Source: Maylandia zebra
Taxonomy: Eukaryota; Chordata; Actinopteri; Cichliformes; Cichlidae
NCBI RefSeq assembly: GCF_041146795.1
Contig: NC_135187.1
Coordinates: 21,459,056-21,523,055, forward strand
Length of the DNA: 64,000 nucleotides
Direction of reading: 5' to 3'
Position 1 is the stretch's first letter; every line of letters starts with the position of its first letter. Positions 1 to 12,968 of the stretch are shown in pieces. Both the position numbers and the translations under genes were made by a program. The notes under the pieces were generated by a model. The model was not told where the DNA came from. It did not search any database and saw nothing but the letters and a program-made list of their open reading frames with translations.

Positions 1-3000
1 CCATCATACGAGCGAGAACACGGCTGTCTCCCGACTGCTTTCTGCCTCGTTTCGACATACCCTCGTGCACAGATGCAGATCTGCATGTGTGATTTCAGTG
101 TATCGTTTCTATCAGTTGTATAGGTTGCATGCATTGCATTTTGTCATCTTATTAGTATTCTGTTTCATCACAGTTTCCTTGCAGGAAAGGCATCCAACCA
201 TTCAAGGGGGGAAAAAGGGGGAAAATTGAAATTTCAAATAGAGTGGGTGGGTGGGTGGAGAGGTGAAGGGATGCAGAGACTTTTTTCAGAATCATCCTTT
301 AAAAGCTGATCTTTAAGCTTCATGACTATCCCATGTTTCTGAATTCTTGCAGGGGAACCCTTGTCACTCCTAATGAGCAAGCCTATTACTCAAACTAAAG
401 TAGGTTGTCGCCCCATTGTCCCCATTCTGTTATTAACTCATCTCATCTGTGTCCCAGTATGTTTGCAGGTTGTCTTTGCCTGCACCTCATGACCCGCAAA
501 ACTGCAGAAAAACGCCCCAAAACACATGAGCTGTTTCTTTCTTTTCCCATTGAGGTCTGGGCACTGATCGACGCCATCACTAATTTTCATGAAAAGGGTG
601 ATGTGATGCCATTTACAGTTGAATTGAGATATTGATTCGCAAACATGCCGTTAACCTAAAAGGCCACTAGTCTCAAGAGGCCTTTTTTCCTCAGTCTGAT
701 TGTGCCACATGGGACTGTTTAGTCCTCTCTCGCCGCTGACCTTCTAAAAGGTGCCATTTGAAGTGCTCGTGATTGCAAATTACATTACTGCTTTCCTAAG
801 TACCCCTTGAACTGAAGATAACGCATGCTTTGCTTTTTATTCTTTCTCGTTCAGACGACACCTCTGTTGGTCCAACTTTTATTCATCTCCATCCACAGAC
901 AGTCCTCAGCTGTATGTTTTCATTGTGATGAATGTGCGCCGGCTGATAGATAAAGCTGGTGTTGCAGAAAACTACAGTGACACACACACAAAAAAATATT
1001 TAGCTATAATTGTGGCTTGTATTCAAATTGTTATCTTTAATGGAGCAAAATCGTTGATATGTTGAAAATATTACTTCTGCCAAGGAGGTTATGCTTTTCT
1101 AGGGCTTGTGTGCACGTGTCTCATTCTCTCTGTTCATAAATACAATAGCTTGAAAGGTTTAAAGGTTTCTGATAAAACTTTGTGATGATAAAACCAAATG
1201 ATGTTCTTGATTTGGAAACTGAGCTTTTAAAAAAAAAAAAAAAAAGTTAACCCTAACCCTTTTTTAACCAAGAAAACTTTACTCCTTTACTTTAATCCAT
1301 CACCTGCTGAAAAGGAAACAAACTCCCCAAAATAATGCCAAGCAATATAAATAATATAAAAAAGCTTAAGGGTACCAGACAGGATACAAAGCCTAGTCTT
1401 TTGGAGCAATGCTCAAAAAACAAGAGGAAAAGATAAATATCTCACAATTTTAGAGGCTTCAGTTTTAAACTGATGTTTGTGCTTTGGAGCAATAAAGCTA
1501 CAACATATTTCAAGAATGCGTTAGTTTAAAATTTCTGCTTCAAGCTCATCACATCCTGACTCTTCATTCTGAGCTCAGTGGATACCCCCTCAGCTTTGTT
1601 CTGCAGTGCAATGAGACGCACATTTAGCATTTATTTCCTCAAGGAAGAACAACACAACCTTCAACCAGAAAGAGAAAGGACACAACAGAGGTTTGAGTCC
1701 TTTCTCTTACATTTTTGTATTTTACTCGCTTACTTTTGTAGCCTCTGGTTGCCCCCTTGGTCAAGCCATGTGAGATACTGGGCACTGTTTTCATTGCTGT
1801 TACTGCAGGATTAGGCTAAATGACAAACAGAGCACTTTTAATAGAGTCTTTGCACCATGCTTGGGCTTTAATTAATCAGTTAAAAAAAAGAATGACTAGC
1901 TGCAAATTATGAATTATGAATCTCTATATGACACGTTATGTAAGAGAACTTTTATGGAAAATCATTACTCTCAAGCTAAATGAGTCTGGAACATTTTCAT
2001 TAAAATATAGAGGTCAATATTGACTTGCAGGACAGTTTGCGGTGTTTTACAAGCTGTTCCAATTCAGTATCACCTGTTTACTGCACATCTTTACTCCTGA
2101 GAACATTTTGAGGCCATATCACTTCTAGATAAATGTTTGTGGCCACCGACTGCTTTGCTGAACACACTGACTTAAACTTTAGCCACACAGATGCAGGAGG
2201 ATTCAATAAAGCCCTCTGCAGGTTGTTTACCTCAAAGACATGATGTAACGGACTTTAAGCGAATCGACACCTGGTGGAAATTAATGCTCAAATGCCTTCT
2301 TAGTTTGGACTATTATTAAGTTTGATCCTGATTTCTGTAGTGCAGATGTAAAAGATAGCTAAATACAACTACATTCATATTCACACAGGAACTATTGCAG
2401 ATGTATTAGTAATATGACTTCTTTTTTTCTCTTTCTCTGGGGCACAAACCATCCAGAGGTCCCACAAAACTAACATGAATATTTAGCTGAAAGCGCACTG
2501 AAAGATAAGATATAGTGTCATATATTGCATTATTGGATTTATTTATATGGGCTTTTTCATTATTCATCCTGTCAAGGTCTGCCACACCAACGTTGCCATT
2601 CCTAAAAATCGCCCCACTGGCCTGGGTTCATATGAAATCAAGGTTAGAAAAAATGTCTCAATAAAATGAATGGATGCAACTGAAAATACTTGATTTTTTT
2701 TAAGCAGTTGAAGTTGGACAGTATAATATTGTAATAATATGATTCGGTTATAGTCAGTGGTCCGTTGTGAAGGATGACTGTCGTGCCATGTTTTTTTCCT
2801 TTATTCGGGGAAACATTCCTTGCAGGATGTTTGCATTTTAAAAGCGATCTTGACAAACCCTTCCAGTGTTCTGGAAACATTTATAGACATAACAAAATTT
2901 TATTCTCAGGAAATGTTTTGGTGCGATGCCTCCAGCTGTCTTAAACACATAGACTGTTATAACAGCCCCGTGTATTGCTGGCTTTCGAGATTTGCCGCAA

Positions 3001-5323
3001 CAGAGTTGTGGTTTCATTCAAAAAATAAATAAATAAATCAGTACCAGTTATAACCAGTTGTAACACGAGAGTATATAATATATAGGTGTTTTTATAAAAT
3101 AGGAGCTTGCTGGTGAGGAATGCGTATTTTGGCAACTACATGAGTGTTTTGTTAAGAGATCCATTGCTTCAAATACGTGCTGTTATTTTACTTTTATATT
3201 TTCGTCAGTTTTCTTTTTCGCCATTAAGGAGCTTTCAAGCAAGTTAGCAGGACGAACCATCCATCAGCCTGCTTTTAGTTACCATTCAGAGAAAAAACAG
3301 GTTTATAAAGTACGGCTTTAATAACTAACTGGAGAAAGCATTGCAAGGCTTTCTCCCTCAGTGAATGTGTCCTACTTTAATCTCTCCATGTGTGCGTGTG
3401 GAATACATGCTTGTTACGTCCTCGTCTGTTTCTTTTACCGCTCTCACTTATTTCAGCCGGATCCATAACTCCAACAAAACACAATATATATATATCACAC
3501 AGCACACCCATAGTGTGGGCTCCATCAATAAAGGTAAATGAGCTGCTCCAGCTCCAGGATCTCGCACGCGGTGTTTACACAGCTACATGCAATTGTCTGT
3601 GTGTGTTTCCTCGAGCCTTATAATTCAGCTTGACTTGTTTACAAAGTCTGAGAAAAGAGTAGGGTTTTGTTGTAAAGGCAAATTCGCTTAGCAAAAGCAG
3701 ATAAAGTTGATATTAACACAAGAAGAGAAACTGCTTTGGAGCTTATAAAGAAACACTTATCCTGGTCAGGGTCATGGGGTGATGGAGCCATCTTTGGAGG
3801 ATGTATAATATTCTATAATAATATAGAAAGCGATAATGAAAAGGCATGCATACTGTAATAATAGTCACATCCACTAATTAGCATCTCATCTGTGTCCACT
3901 TCAAAGAGAAAAGTTTGCAAGGCAGAAAGACACAATCTAGCGGAGTGAGTCATCATCCAGCCAGGAGCAGACTGTGAATGTGTTGCCTTTGATCATTCAG
4001 TGAAAACATTTCTGTCATCGCTTTTATTTCCCACAGCTAAGTTGGGTTCTTTCATAATGATGCATTTAGATAAGATTGTTAATGCGCAAGCTGGTTCCCA
4101 GTTCTTATGGGAGTTTAGCAGATTCAATTTTAATGATGGGGAAAGTTGGAAAACTGACCACATGGAAGTGTCGCTCCTGCTGCAGGCCTAACAGCTTTCT
4201 ATTAACTGCCATAATGAGGATTTTTTTTCCTCTCAGAGAGAGAAAAAGAAAAGAACAGGCCAGGCGATGCCCACCCTCATGTGAATTTCATTCAAAAAAG
4301 CTTACCAGCACGCCAAAAACAGAATCACTGGGGGTTTTTTTGCACTGTTGTGTCCTTTATGTCACTAAAGCTTTGGTCTATTGCATTTCTCCTCCCTACG
4401 ATATGTCGCTGCCCTGCATGCTTTTGTCCTGCTATAATTGAGTATCACCGGGGCTCAATTTCAACCCCTTCTTTAAGTCCCAGTGGTCTGCATGACGAGC
4501 TTTGACAACTAACTGATAGTTTGCTGAGTAGTTCTATGAATTCCTTTAGAGTAATCTTGTGTCTTTTGAATGCTTACTGTGATCAAAGATGGCTCGGCTC
4601 GGGTGGAGTTTGTGCATTTATGTCCAGGCAGGCGTTTGTTCAGTCAATAATTGGAGAGTGAACGTCCACTAAAGTATTGCAGTCATATGGCAGATATAAT
4701 GAGCCTTGCTTTTCAAATTTCACACAGAGAGAAAAGAGCACCAATCTGGTGAATTTGGCAACATTACATGTTACACGAACTAAACAACGGTTTGTTTATT
4801 GCTCTACATGATTATTGTAACATTGCTAAAATTGTGCCAGCTCTCTGTGCAGTCTTGTTTTATCATTTTATGTGTCTTCTCTTATGCAGATGCCTGTATA
4901 TGAATGTGCAGAATCTGCAGGTAACATACAAGGTATTGGGTTCTGGCTCATGCTACCCTTCATTTATAGTCAAATTAAAGTTTTTCAGATTTTTTAAAAG
5001 TACATCTGCATTCACAGAAAGATGTAGATAACAGCCAGGGCCCAGGTCAAGATGTGTTTTTATTTATTTATGTAGCATCTGATTAATATATCAGCATTAA
5101 AGTTACATCAGCCAGTATTAGTTACAGTATTTGCCAATACACTGGTATCTGCATTTATACCAGGCAATAAATGAACATTTTAAAAGTGAAGAAAAGATGT
5201 GACAAATACCCGCCCACCACAGGAAACTCTGCAGCTTAAAATAAGTGACAGATTCTGACATATCACAAAAAAAGAAATGAAATATTATTAACATTGTATA
5301 TATGAGTATTCATCATTTTTATC
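1..5323. other. Non-coding stretch, no gene seen
   Basis: AT-rich DNA without a recognisable exon or RNA gene. Open frames here are short, lack homology that I recognise and are not bordered by convincing splice sites. It holds short homopolymer and simple tracts only (for example an A-run near 1231 and a TA run near 3485). The left edge could be intron or intergenic; the sequence does not say which. Confidence 0.6.
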
Positions 5324-6111
5324 GTCTAAGGAGCTTTGAAAGAAAAGCATCTGGACTTCTTTAAGTTTCTTGAAGACATTTCATTGGAGAAGCTACTTCT
5401 GATCTAAAAGCAATTGGTGGAGAGTCCCAGATTTTAAGCCCTATGGGAGTGTCCCCAAGAGGGTCATGGACCCTCCTACTGATCCTCTACCTTATCACAT
5501 GAGCCAAGGTGAGAAAACGGGTGTGGGTCACAATCAGCCATGGTTTTGGGTGATGACATAAAAGAACCTCCTCGATGGGACAAGATTTGGCTGTCCATCT
5601 GCATCTAAAGGGCAAAGGTCACTCTTTCGAGGATGCCAGTGTTCACATTTTGGACAGAGAAGACAGATGGTTTAAAAGAGGAGTGAAAGAAGCCATCTAT
5701 GTCCACTGTGAGCGACCGTCTTTGAACAGAGGCGGTGGCTTACAACACCAACTGTCTGCCATCTATAATCCAGTTTTGAGATCCCTTCCCAGACGCCTTA
5801 ACACCCACTCACATCCTGGGCCATCTGACCTCAGGAAATCAGATGATAGGGTGGGGCCAGGTTTCACAATGAGCTCACCCGAAACCCTGACTGATTGTGA
5901 CCCACACCCGTTTTCACCCCTTGGCTCGTGTGATTAGGTAGAGGATCAATAGGGGGTCCATGACCCTCTTGGGGACACTCCCATAGGTCTTAAAATCTGG
6001 GACTCTCCACCAGGTGCTCTTAGATCTGAAGAAGCTTCTCGGATGGGAGGTGAAACGTCTTCATGGAAACTTAAAGAAGTCCAAACACTTTTTCTTCCAA
6101 GCTCCTTAGAC
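5324..6111 (+). mobile_element. Penelope-like retroelement fragment forming a large inverted repeat
   Basis: The ends match each other in inverted orientation: the left arm runs from about 5324 to 5568 and the right arm from about 5863 to 6111, starting at matching GTCTAAGG / CCTTAGAC. The arms are about 245 bp with scattered mismatches. The centre carries a remnant of a retroelement endonuclease domain (next entry). Penelope-like elements often have repeated, sometimes inverted, terminal regions, and this family is common in teleosts. The reverse transcriptase is absent, so the copy is a 5'-truncated fragment and cannot move by itself. The family assignment is from recognition of the endonuclease remnant, not from a search. 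Confidence 0.7.
5569..5937 (+). pseudogene. C-terminal GIY-YIG endonuclease remnant of a Penelope-like element
   Basis: The open frame from the ATG at 5575 to the stop at 5935-5937 carries HLHLKGKGHSFEDASVHIL, then REDRWFKRGVKEAIYV and PSLNRGGG. This matches the distal half of the GIY-YIG endonuclease found at the C-terminus of fish Penelope-like retroelements, including the conserved Arg-Trp-Arg-Glu spacing. The GIY-YIG motif itself and the whole reverse transcriptase are missing, and the last third of the frame reads into the right inverted-repeat arm. It is a dead fragment, not a host gene. Confidence 0.7.
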
Positions 6112-9100
6112 CACAACGACCTGGATGACTGAAACCTTCACAGATACATCATATTTATCAGTTTGATGTATGCTATATCACACTAATGATGCTGAAGTCT
6201 CATTTATCAAGTAATCGTACACTTGGCAATACCAGGTTAACTGTTGTTTTAGGACACAATGCAGTTCCTACTGTCGCAGGTATGTTAGCATAAGCTAAGG
6301 TCCTTCTTCCATTGGTACTTGCACCCTAGTATGATCACAGTTCAGAAACATACTTTCTAAATAAAGCCATGACATCCACCTCTGCGGATGCTAACATGAC
6401 TGTGACAGTGCCACTGCACTAGTCTTCAAAAAGAGAGAGAGAGAGAGAGAGAGAATATGTGTGTGGGAGAAGCAGTCATATCCCATTCTGCTTTTATCTT
6501 ACTTTAACATTGCCCCACTTTCCTCCTCAGAAAGTACAGCTTGACTTTATGGACCATAATCTGATTATAAAAGCCGGCACAGGTATTAATGTGGCAGCTT
6601 TTTCCCAAAAAAAGAACCATGTGAATCTTTAAACTTTGTCACAAATGCGTAAATAGACATCTGAACCTGGAGGCCATGTAACAAAGGCGGCAAGTGCATC
6701 TTAATCACAACACAACTATTATTATACAGCACTGGATCGCTCCTTAACAGTGCATCGGCAAAACGGTAAAAGTTTCCACCTTATCAAATTACTAGTACTG
6801 TATCTTTACCAAGCCTGCATCTTAAATTGTGTCCGTGAACACATCAATCACAACTTTGCACTTGCTATACAAAGACACTGCTTCTCTGTTTCAGAAGAGT
6901 AACACTGCCCCCTAGTTTAAAGCACAACGTGAACGTCTCCGCAAGAGAGCCTCCCCCATATCCAAGGCAACATTCACCCATATTATTATAAAGCTTGTAT
7001 ATTAAGATCGGGTGGCATAATGAGTGACTGGCACAGTCTATCTGCCCCTGCTGTGTCAGTGCAGCAAGATCACATAAACATATTGTTGTCAGGAATACAT
7101 CAGGCATGACGTTCCTGATAAATATGGGTGCAAAGCATGCATGCATAAGACCAGTGCAGACTAATTAGTCATGGGTCAGCTCAGTGTTGCTAATATCTTA
7201 GATAACACAATCCAAGTGACACTAAAAACAAACCATCCACGGTGGTAATGACTCATCCAAAGGAAGAAAGAAAGCAGTCACACTGTAGCTCTGATATAAC
7301 TTCTCACTTTGTCTCCGTTCTTTCATCAGATTTGCGTATTTACACTTTTTAAAGTGAAAAAAAGACACTTCAGCTTTAAAAAGTCTTACAGTATAGATTT
7401 AATTCCACACTTTTATCTCATTAAATCTACTGTACTCTGCTCTGTGACCATACAAACTGGTCCCCACCTTACTCCACACACAGGGTCCCCACCTTACTCC
7501 ACACACAGCTTACATGCATCCTACCTGCACTCACTTCTGCAAACAAGCCCTGCCCCACTCACCCACAACTTCCACTGCTACATGGACAAATGCATGTACC
7601 AGGAGACACTCGCCATTTTCTGGGGTGCAAAACATTGCCATCTTGCCTTTGGTGTTTTCGAGATAAGCCCAAGGTGTTCTTTAGTGAGGGTTCTTGACAC
7701 AGCAGTCATGGCAATAATGTGAGTCTCACTAATAAGCCATCAGGTTTAGACTCTTGGTCAAGAATGCTTTGGGGTTACATTTGAGCACATTGAGTACCCT
7801 TAAAAACATACAAAATTAAGCTTTAAGGTTGCAGTCTTTCTAAAGTTTTAGTGTATGTTATTGCTGTGACACAGTCAATTATAATAATTTGTAACTTCTT
7901 GGCCAGTTGTTTTGCATTTTGCAAAGTCATTACACTTCAAATAAGCGTGAAAGCTGAAGGATGGTTTTCACAACACTTTCTTCGATGTAATTTTCCATAT
8001 CCGGGTTGATTTTATCAAGTCAGAAAAGGCCGTTTCAAAGTCTGACTCAAGTCTGAAATCCTTTGAAATTTGTTGTGTTGCAAGTTTTGAGGCTTTAAAT
8101 TCTGTACTCGATTTTTTGGAGGTCTGCCACTGTGACTCAAGACATCACGAGGCACTCTGTTTAAATATGAATGTTTTACTGCATCAGATGGCACATTCTC
8201 AGATGGAAGCCAGTCCTTCCGCTTTTGTTTGACTAATGAAGTCTCAAGACTGTTTTAGAAACTGTTCAACAAACTCCTCACAGTCGTTTTCAATCACTCT
8301 GAGGGACAGTGTTAATGAGGTACTTCTGCCAATCAAGGCCAAACTTTCTTCACCCAGTCTGCTCTCTCTCTTTGTCAATAATATAAACAAAATGAGAACG
8401 AAAAGGTTACAGATGAGGTATCTCGCAGAATAACAGTTACCACTATTTTACATTTATTTTAAAAAAATAGAATAAATCTAAAAAGCCCTGGCAAAAGAGG
8501 GCAAACCACATCTCTCAGCCAGAAGAAAAGACATAAAAGATGAGAATACGTTAAACCCACATGTATAGTACCCATTATGTTTGTTAGAGTTCTTATATTG
8601 TCCAGGGAAATGGGGAGCGTGTACACATAAAAGCCATTTTTCTGGGGTATTATTTCAGCTGACAACCATCATCTTTAATCATTGTATTGTGGATTATATT
8701 TTAGCTCTGTTCTCTTCTTGATATTTTTTTCTCTACCTATTGAAAATGCAGCATTTATGCAAATTTAAAAGCACTTCAAGGAAACACTGTTTGGGCCGTT
8801 TGGTAATGTTTTGTTTGGGGGGGTTTGCTGTTCCCAAGGAGAAGTCGAAGGAGGAAATCATTTGTCTGATGTGCGTCACAACACCTCAACCGACAGATGT
8901 TCACATTTAACAAAAAAAAAAGGACAATCCTATTTTTATGAGGCTCATGAGAATGCAAATACACCATGCTCTTTATTGTGTGGAAATAAATATCACAGTG
9001 TTGTGAACACAGATCAAAAGTCCACTCATCTCGTTGAGCATGCAGACGATCTAGAGCTAAGTCCCAGCTATTATTCATTAAAAAAAAACTTATGGGTGTA

Positions 9101-9402
9101 AATCAAATCAAAGGATCCTCACAAAAGGACAAAAGGTACTGTAATTTAAAGTGACTCTTTTAAACAAAAGAAGGCCCTCATTCATGAACAGATTACTGCG
9201 ATGTTGCTCTTGATTTGTGCATGGATCTCAAATGCAAAGAAGAACAAGACGTCACGAAAAGGCGTGCACCTGAGCTTTGATGAGAAAGCCTGCAAAATGC
9301 TTTAGGAAGCGATCTGCAAGCAGCAGCATTTGGACACCAATGAGGAGGCACGAGGAAATGTTTCTTTTTTGTTGCCTCTCTCTTTAGAAGCTGAACTACA
9401 AG
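6112..9402. other. Non-coding stretch with minor repeats
   Basis: No exon or RNA gene is recognised. It holds a short GA tract (about 6432-6454) and an exact 25-bp tandem duplication (7459-7508). The frames at 7309-7722 and 8776-9101 have no motif I know and low-complexity composition, so I do not call them genes. Confidence 0.6.
7459..7508. repeat. 25-bp unit tandemly duplicated
   Basis: Two exact copies of a 25-bp unit beginning GGTCCCCACCTTACTCC stand head to tail (7459-7483 and 7484-7508). No further copies flank them, so this looks like a recent simple duplication. Confidence 0.9.
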
Positions 9403-10066
9403 CAGAGGTGACAAATGTACAGCTGTTTTACTGAAGTAGAAGCACAGATATTTGTGTAAAAGAAAGTACTTTGTTAAAAGTCAAAGCAGTGATTCAAATT
9501 ATTTACTCAAGTAAAAGTAACACAAAAGTACAGACTATGAAATGTACTCAGAGTAAGAAAGTAAAAAGAAGCTCTTTAAAGGGCATTTAGGTTTAGGTGC
9601 TTTAATAAAATCATAATAAAATAATAATAATAAAATTTGCTTCCACACCTAAACAGAAAAATTTGTATACTCAAGGGTTAAAGTGGGATTTAGAAAGTGG
9701 ATTTAAAGATTTAACTTTAACTAACATATCAAGATATGCATGTAAGTAGATGTTTGATGGTTTCCATTCCCTATACTGACAGTATACTGGTTATACTGTC
9801 TTTATACTACACAGTATACAGCTGATATAAAAGGATGAATTCAGTATCATCAGCTAAATATCGATTTGAATAACACAAACCTATCCTTCAGTTTGTTTTG
9901 CAGGACATTTCACAACATGGAAAAACATAACTTAATGTAAAGATCTAATATCTTATTGGACTTGGCATATATGCTTTAAATTTCCAGTTTATCAAATGTG
10001 ACTGAGCAGCCCTTAGCTTTAAATATAACCTCTTTTCTTCTTCTCCTTCACGTCTCTCTTACATCT

Positions 10067-10071
<5 letters not shown>

Positions 10072-10101
<30 letters not shown>

Positions 10102-10163
10102 GACATCAGAAACAGCAGTATGCGACATTACGTGATGGCAGAGCTTCAGTTCATCCTTTGTCA

Positions 10164-10194
<31 letters not shown>

Positions 10195-10415
10195 AATAGG
10201 ACAGGGGGAATGAATGAGAGAGAGAGGGGGAGAGAAAGAAAGAAAACCAAAGGGGAGAAGAGACGGTGAGAAGGGGGGGGAAGAGAGACAAAAAAAAAAA
10301 AAAAAAAACTCCTGGGTCACCTGTATGGAGAAAAAAAAACAAACAAACAAACAAACAAAAACAAACAGAGGAGACAGCAAACAACAAAGAGCAACATAAT
10401 AATAGAGAAAACAAA
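10072..10415. repeat. Low-complexity T-runs and purine-rich tract
   Basis: Two long T-runs (about 10072-10097 and 10167-10190) are followed by GA-rich and A-rich sequence with an AAAC microsatellite near 10336-10365. The T-runs may be the reverse-complemented tails of retroposons lying on the minus strand. The open frames here translate to poly-Phe and poly-Lys and are artefacts. Confidence 0.8.
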
Positions 10416-10599
10416 GCACCATCACAATAAACTAGCTAGTCATAGATATCAGTATTTACTAAGTAATAAACGATATTGTGCAGCACGCAAGATAGACAGC
10501 GCACAGTGTGCTTTGAGGCAGCAGCCAAGAAAGCTTTAGTCCGCGTCTGTGAATACCCGTGTGTGCATACCTGTGTGGATCAGCATGCTTGCATTCCAA

Positions 10600-11100
10600 A
10601 GGTTTCTCCATGTAATGATCTGCTAGGGAGTGTGGGGGGGCCACAGCCCCGTCCTCCAGGGTGTGAAGCGGGTATGGAGGAGATCAAAACTCCAGACATC
10701 CAGAGGCCCCCAGAACACAAGAGACCATGGAAGACCAACAGAGGGGCAGCCGTGCCACTGTTCCAGTAAGAGCTGAGGAGAGTCCCAGATGAGGGCTCGC
10801 CCAGCAGCCGCGGAGCAGAAGTCAGGGGGAGTTGCAGTGACGCGCCCGTGAGCTCCGCCGGCCCCCAGCTGCGCCTGAGTGACCGAGCCCTAGGCCGAGA
10901 GGCCGGGGGCACCCCACCTCCAAAGGGGCCCGAGCGAGCCCCAGGCCCCAGGCCCCGACAAGTGGCCGCCAAGGAGTGAGCCGGTGTGTACCCGGACGCA
11001 CCCCCAGACACAAAGAACCACCAACACGACACCTGAGGGAGTCCGCCACCGGCAGGGGAAGTGGTGGTGGGTGGAGATAGGCCTCCAAACCTTACATCTC
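10600..11100. repeat. GC-rich dispersed repeat of uncertain class
   Basis: An abrupt island of high G+C in AT-rich surroundings. The wording resembles a GC-rich repeat that I recognise from many teleost genomes, probably the 5' part of a non-LTR retrotransposon, but I cannot fix the family. The 175-aa minus-strand frame at 10580-11107 is an effect of the low stop-codon density and is not a gene. A CpG-island promoter was considered, but no exon follows. Confidence 0.5.
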
Positions 11101-12438
11101 TCACCATCTCTGAGTGATTTTGAGTCTTTCTTTTCTCTCCCCAGGAAACACAGCTGATGTACCTTTAGTTAAGAGGCACACTGTGTGGCAAGTTGCACAC
11201 AAGCAGCGTGTTTGCTGATATTTTTTTGAGCTGTTGGAAAAGTTGCATTTGAAATTACCTGCCACTTAGAAAAAAAAAGTTACTCCCTTTATGCTCACTT
11301 CTCTTCTGCAGCTCTGCTTAGATGCTGCACCACGATCACAGCTTATGGCCATCTGAACCACAAACACCATTCTGGATGGTTCTGGCCCAGTTTAACCTGA
11401 GTATAGATGGTGCATAAACTATAACTTTTCACGTCTTTAAGCTTCAGAGATGGATACACTAATGGGATTGTGCTACTGTTCCCTCCATGTAGGCTCAAAT
11501 CAGTTTGATGTTTGAAGCGTGAAATAAAAACATTGCTCGAACGTCGTGAACCTAAAGTAACAAGTCTGTTCTGAAAATGTACAGAATAAAAAGTACAGAT
11601 ATTTGTGTTTTAATGTAGGGAGTAAAAGTAAAAAGTTCTAAATACTGAAGTATTAAGAAAATTCTACTTAAGTACAGCAGCAAAGTATTTTTACTTCATT
11701 ACTTCCCTCTGACTACAATCAAAAGCTTTGAATTCAGGTGTACAGTCTCTCTGCTTTTTCCATTTCCCCTTATTTCAAGCAGAGAAGACAGGCCTCGACT
11801 TTTATGCCATCCCGATGTTCTCGTGTCACAATGCATTCAAACATGACTGAAAGACACGATCGCAGCTGAGGAGAGATGCATTTTTAAATAAAGACTGAAC
11901 GGACAGCAAAGTTGTGATGGATCCTTGGTCAGATGAGTCATCGTGAGGCTGATACTAATGTTAGAAAACAAGGTGCTGGCAGATGTTGCTGAAACCACAG
12001 TCTGACAGGAAGTTGAACAGTTCAATCCAAGGAAATCAAACCCACTGCCATTTAAAATGTTTTGCAACTAGAATCGTTTGTTCTTGTCTTTGAGATTTAG
12101 TCAGTGTGCACAAAATCAGGACTGAATGATAGGGTGAGACCAAACCATAAAAATAACAACATTCTTTGCAGGAAAGTTACCAATTTTTTTTAAATGAAAA
12201 GGAAATATTAGGCAAAAAGAGACAGAATTCTTTCAGGTTTTGCTCTCTTCCACGTCCTAAAATAGATTAAAATGCGCAAAAATGGCTTGATGCAGAAATG
12301 GTAATACAAGAGTAGTGCAGTGATAAGAGAACTCATAAATCAGAAGGCAGCTCATCCTGAAGACCTTTGTGCTGTTTAATATTTAAACACCTCAAATATT
12401 CCTTTATTTCCAACACTAAATAAAGAAGACGCTGGTCT

Positions 12439-12452
12439 GTCACCATAGCAAC
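12439..12452 (+). promoter_or_regulatory. Possible RFX X-box
   Basis: GTCACCATAGCAAC fits GTNRCC-N2-RGYAAC exactly, the consensus bound by RFX factors. No promoter or exon is seen beside it, so the function is unproven. Confidence 0.35.
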
Positions 12453-12952
12453 CCACAACCCCTCAAGGTACCAATGTTAAGGTGTTCACCAAGTAAACTG
12501 GAAAACCATATTTAACATACATTTAAACAAATTGTAATAAACACTGAAATGTACAATATCAGCATAAACAAATAATAAAATACTGCGCTTTCACTCGTTT
12601 TTACTGCAGTACAAACATCTTAAAAGAACAAAGAAAACCAAATTAATATATATAAAATACAATACTACTGCATTAAAAGTAAATACTCCACCCTAGGGTT
12701 GCTTCTTGTTCCTAAATAATTTCATTAAATGTCCTGGATGACAGAATATTGTGTGTATTACGTAAAATGAGTCAAATCCAAGCAGCATCCTTTCCCATAG
12801 AGTCTCATGTTAAAACGTCAATTTTTACAGCATTAAAAAGCATATTTACAAACTGATATCAAAATGGTCTGAGGTTCCGCACTGGAAACACATCATTCAT
12901 TGCATATCTCTTTAAAGCTAACATCTGTCCACTTGCTGAAACTCTGGGCTCT

Positions 12953-12968
12953 GGTTACCTAGGTAACC
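12953..12968. promoter_or_regulatory. 16-bp perfect palindrome fitting an RFX X-box
   Basis: GGTTACCTAGGTAACC is a perfect palindrome, and its core GTTACC-TA-GGTAAC satisfies the symmetric X-box consensus. It lies about 500 bp from the other X-box match. Chance occurrence is possible, and no target gene is visible within the window. Confidence 0.35.

Larger units (their letters stand above)
9403..11711. mobile_element. Diverged hAT-like element, about 2.3 kb, with nested repeats
   Basis: The left end begins CAGAGG and continues into a region rich in AAGTA/ACTTC words (9403 to about 9570). The right end (about 11565-11711) is a diverged inverted match that also ends in CAGAGG on the other strand. 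The flanks are ACTACAAG (9395-9402) and ACTACAAT (11712-11719), a 7/8 match consistent with the 8-bp target duplication of hAT transposons. No transposase is visible, so it is non-autonomous. The interior holds T-runs, purine-rich low complexity and a GC-rich dispersed repeat that was probably inserted later. Confidence 0.5.

Noticed and set aside
1249..1259. TTAACCCTAACCC, telomere-like
   Set aside because: Only about two repeat units, without an array; not an interstitial telomere block.
10580..11107. 175-codon minus-strand frame
   Set aside because: Lies in a GC-rich repeat where stop codons are rare by composition; Pro/Ser/Gly-rich with no domain.
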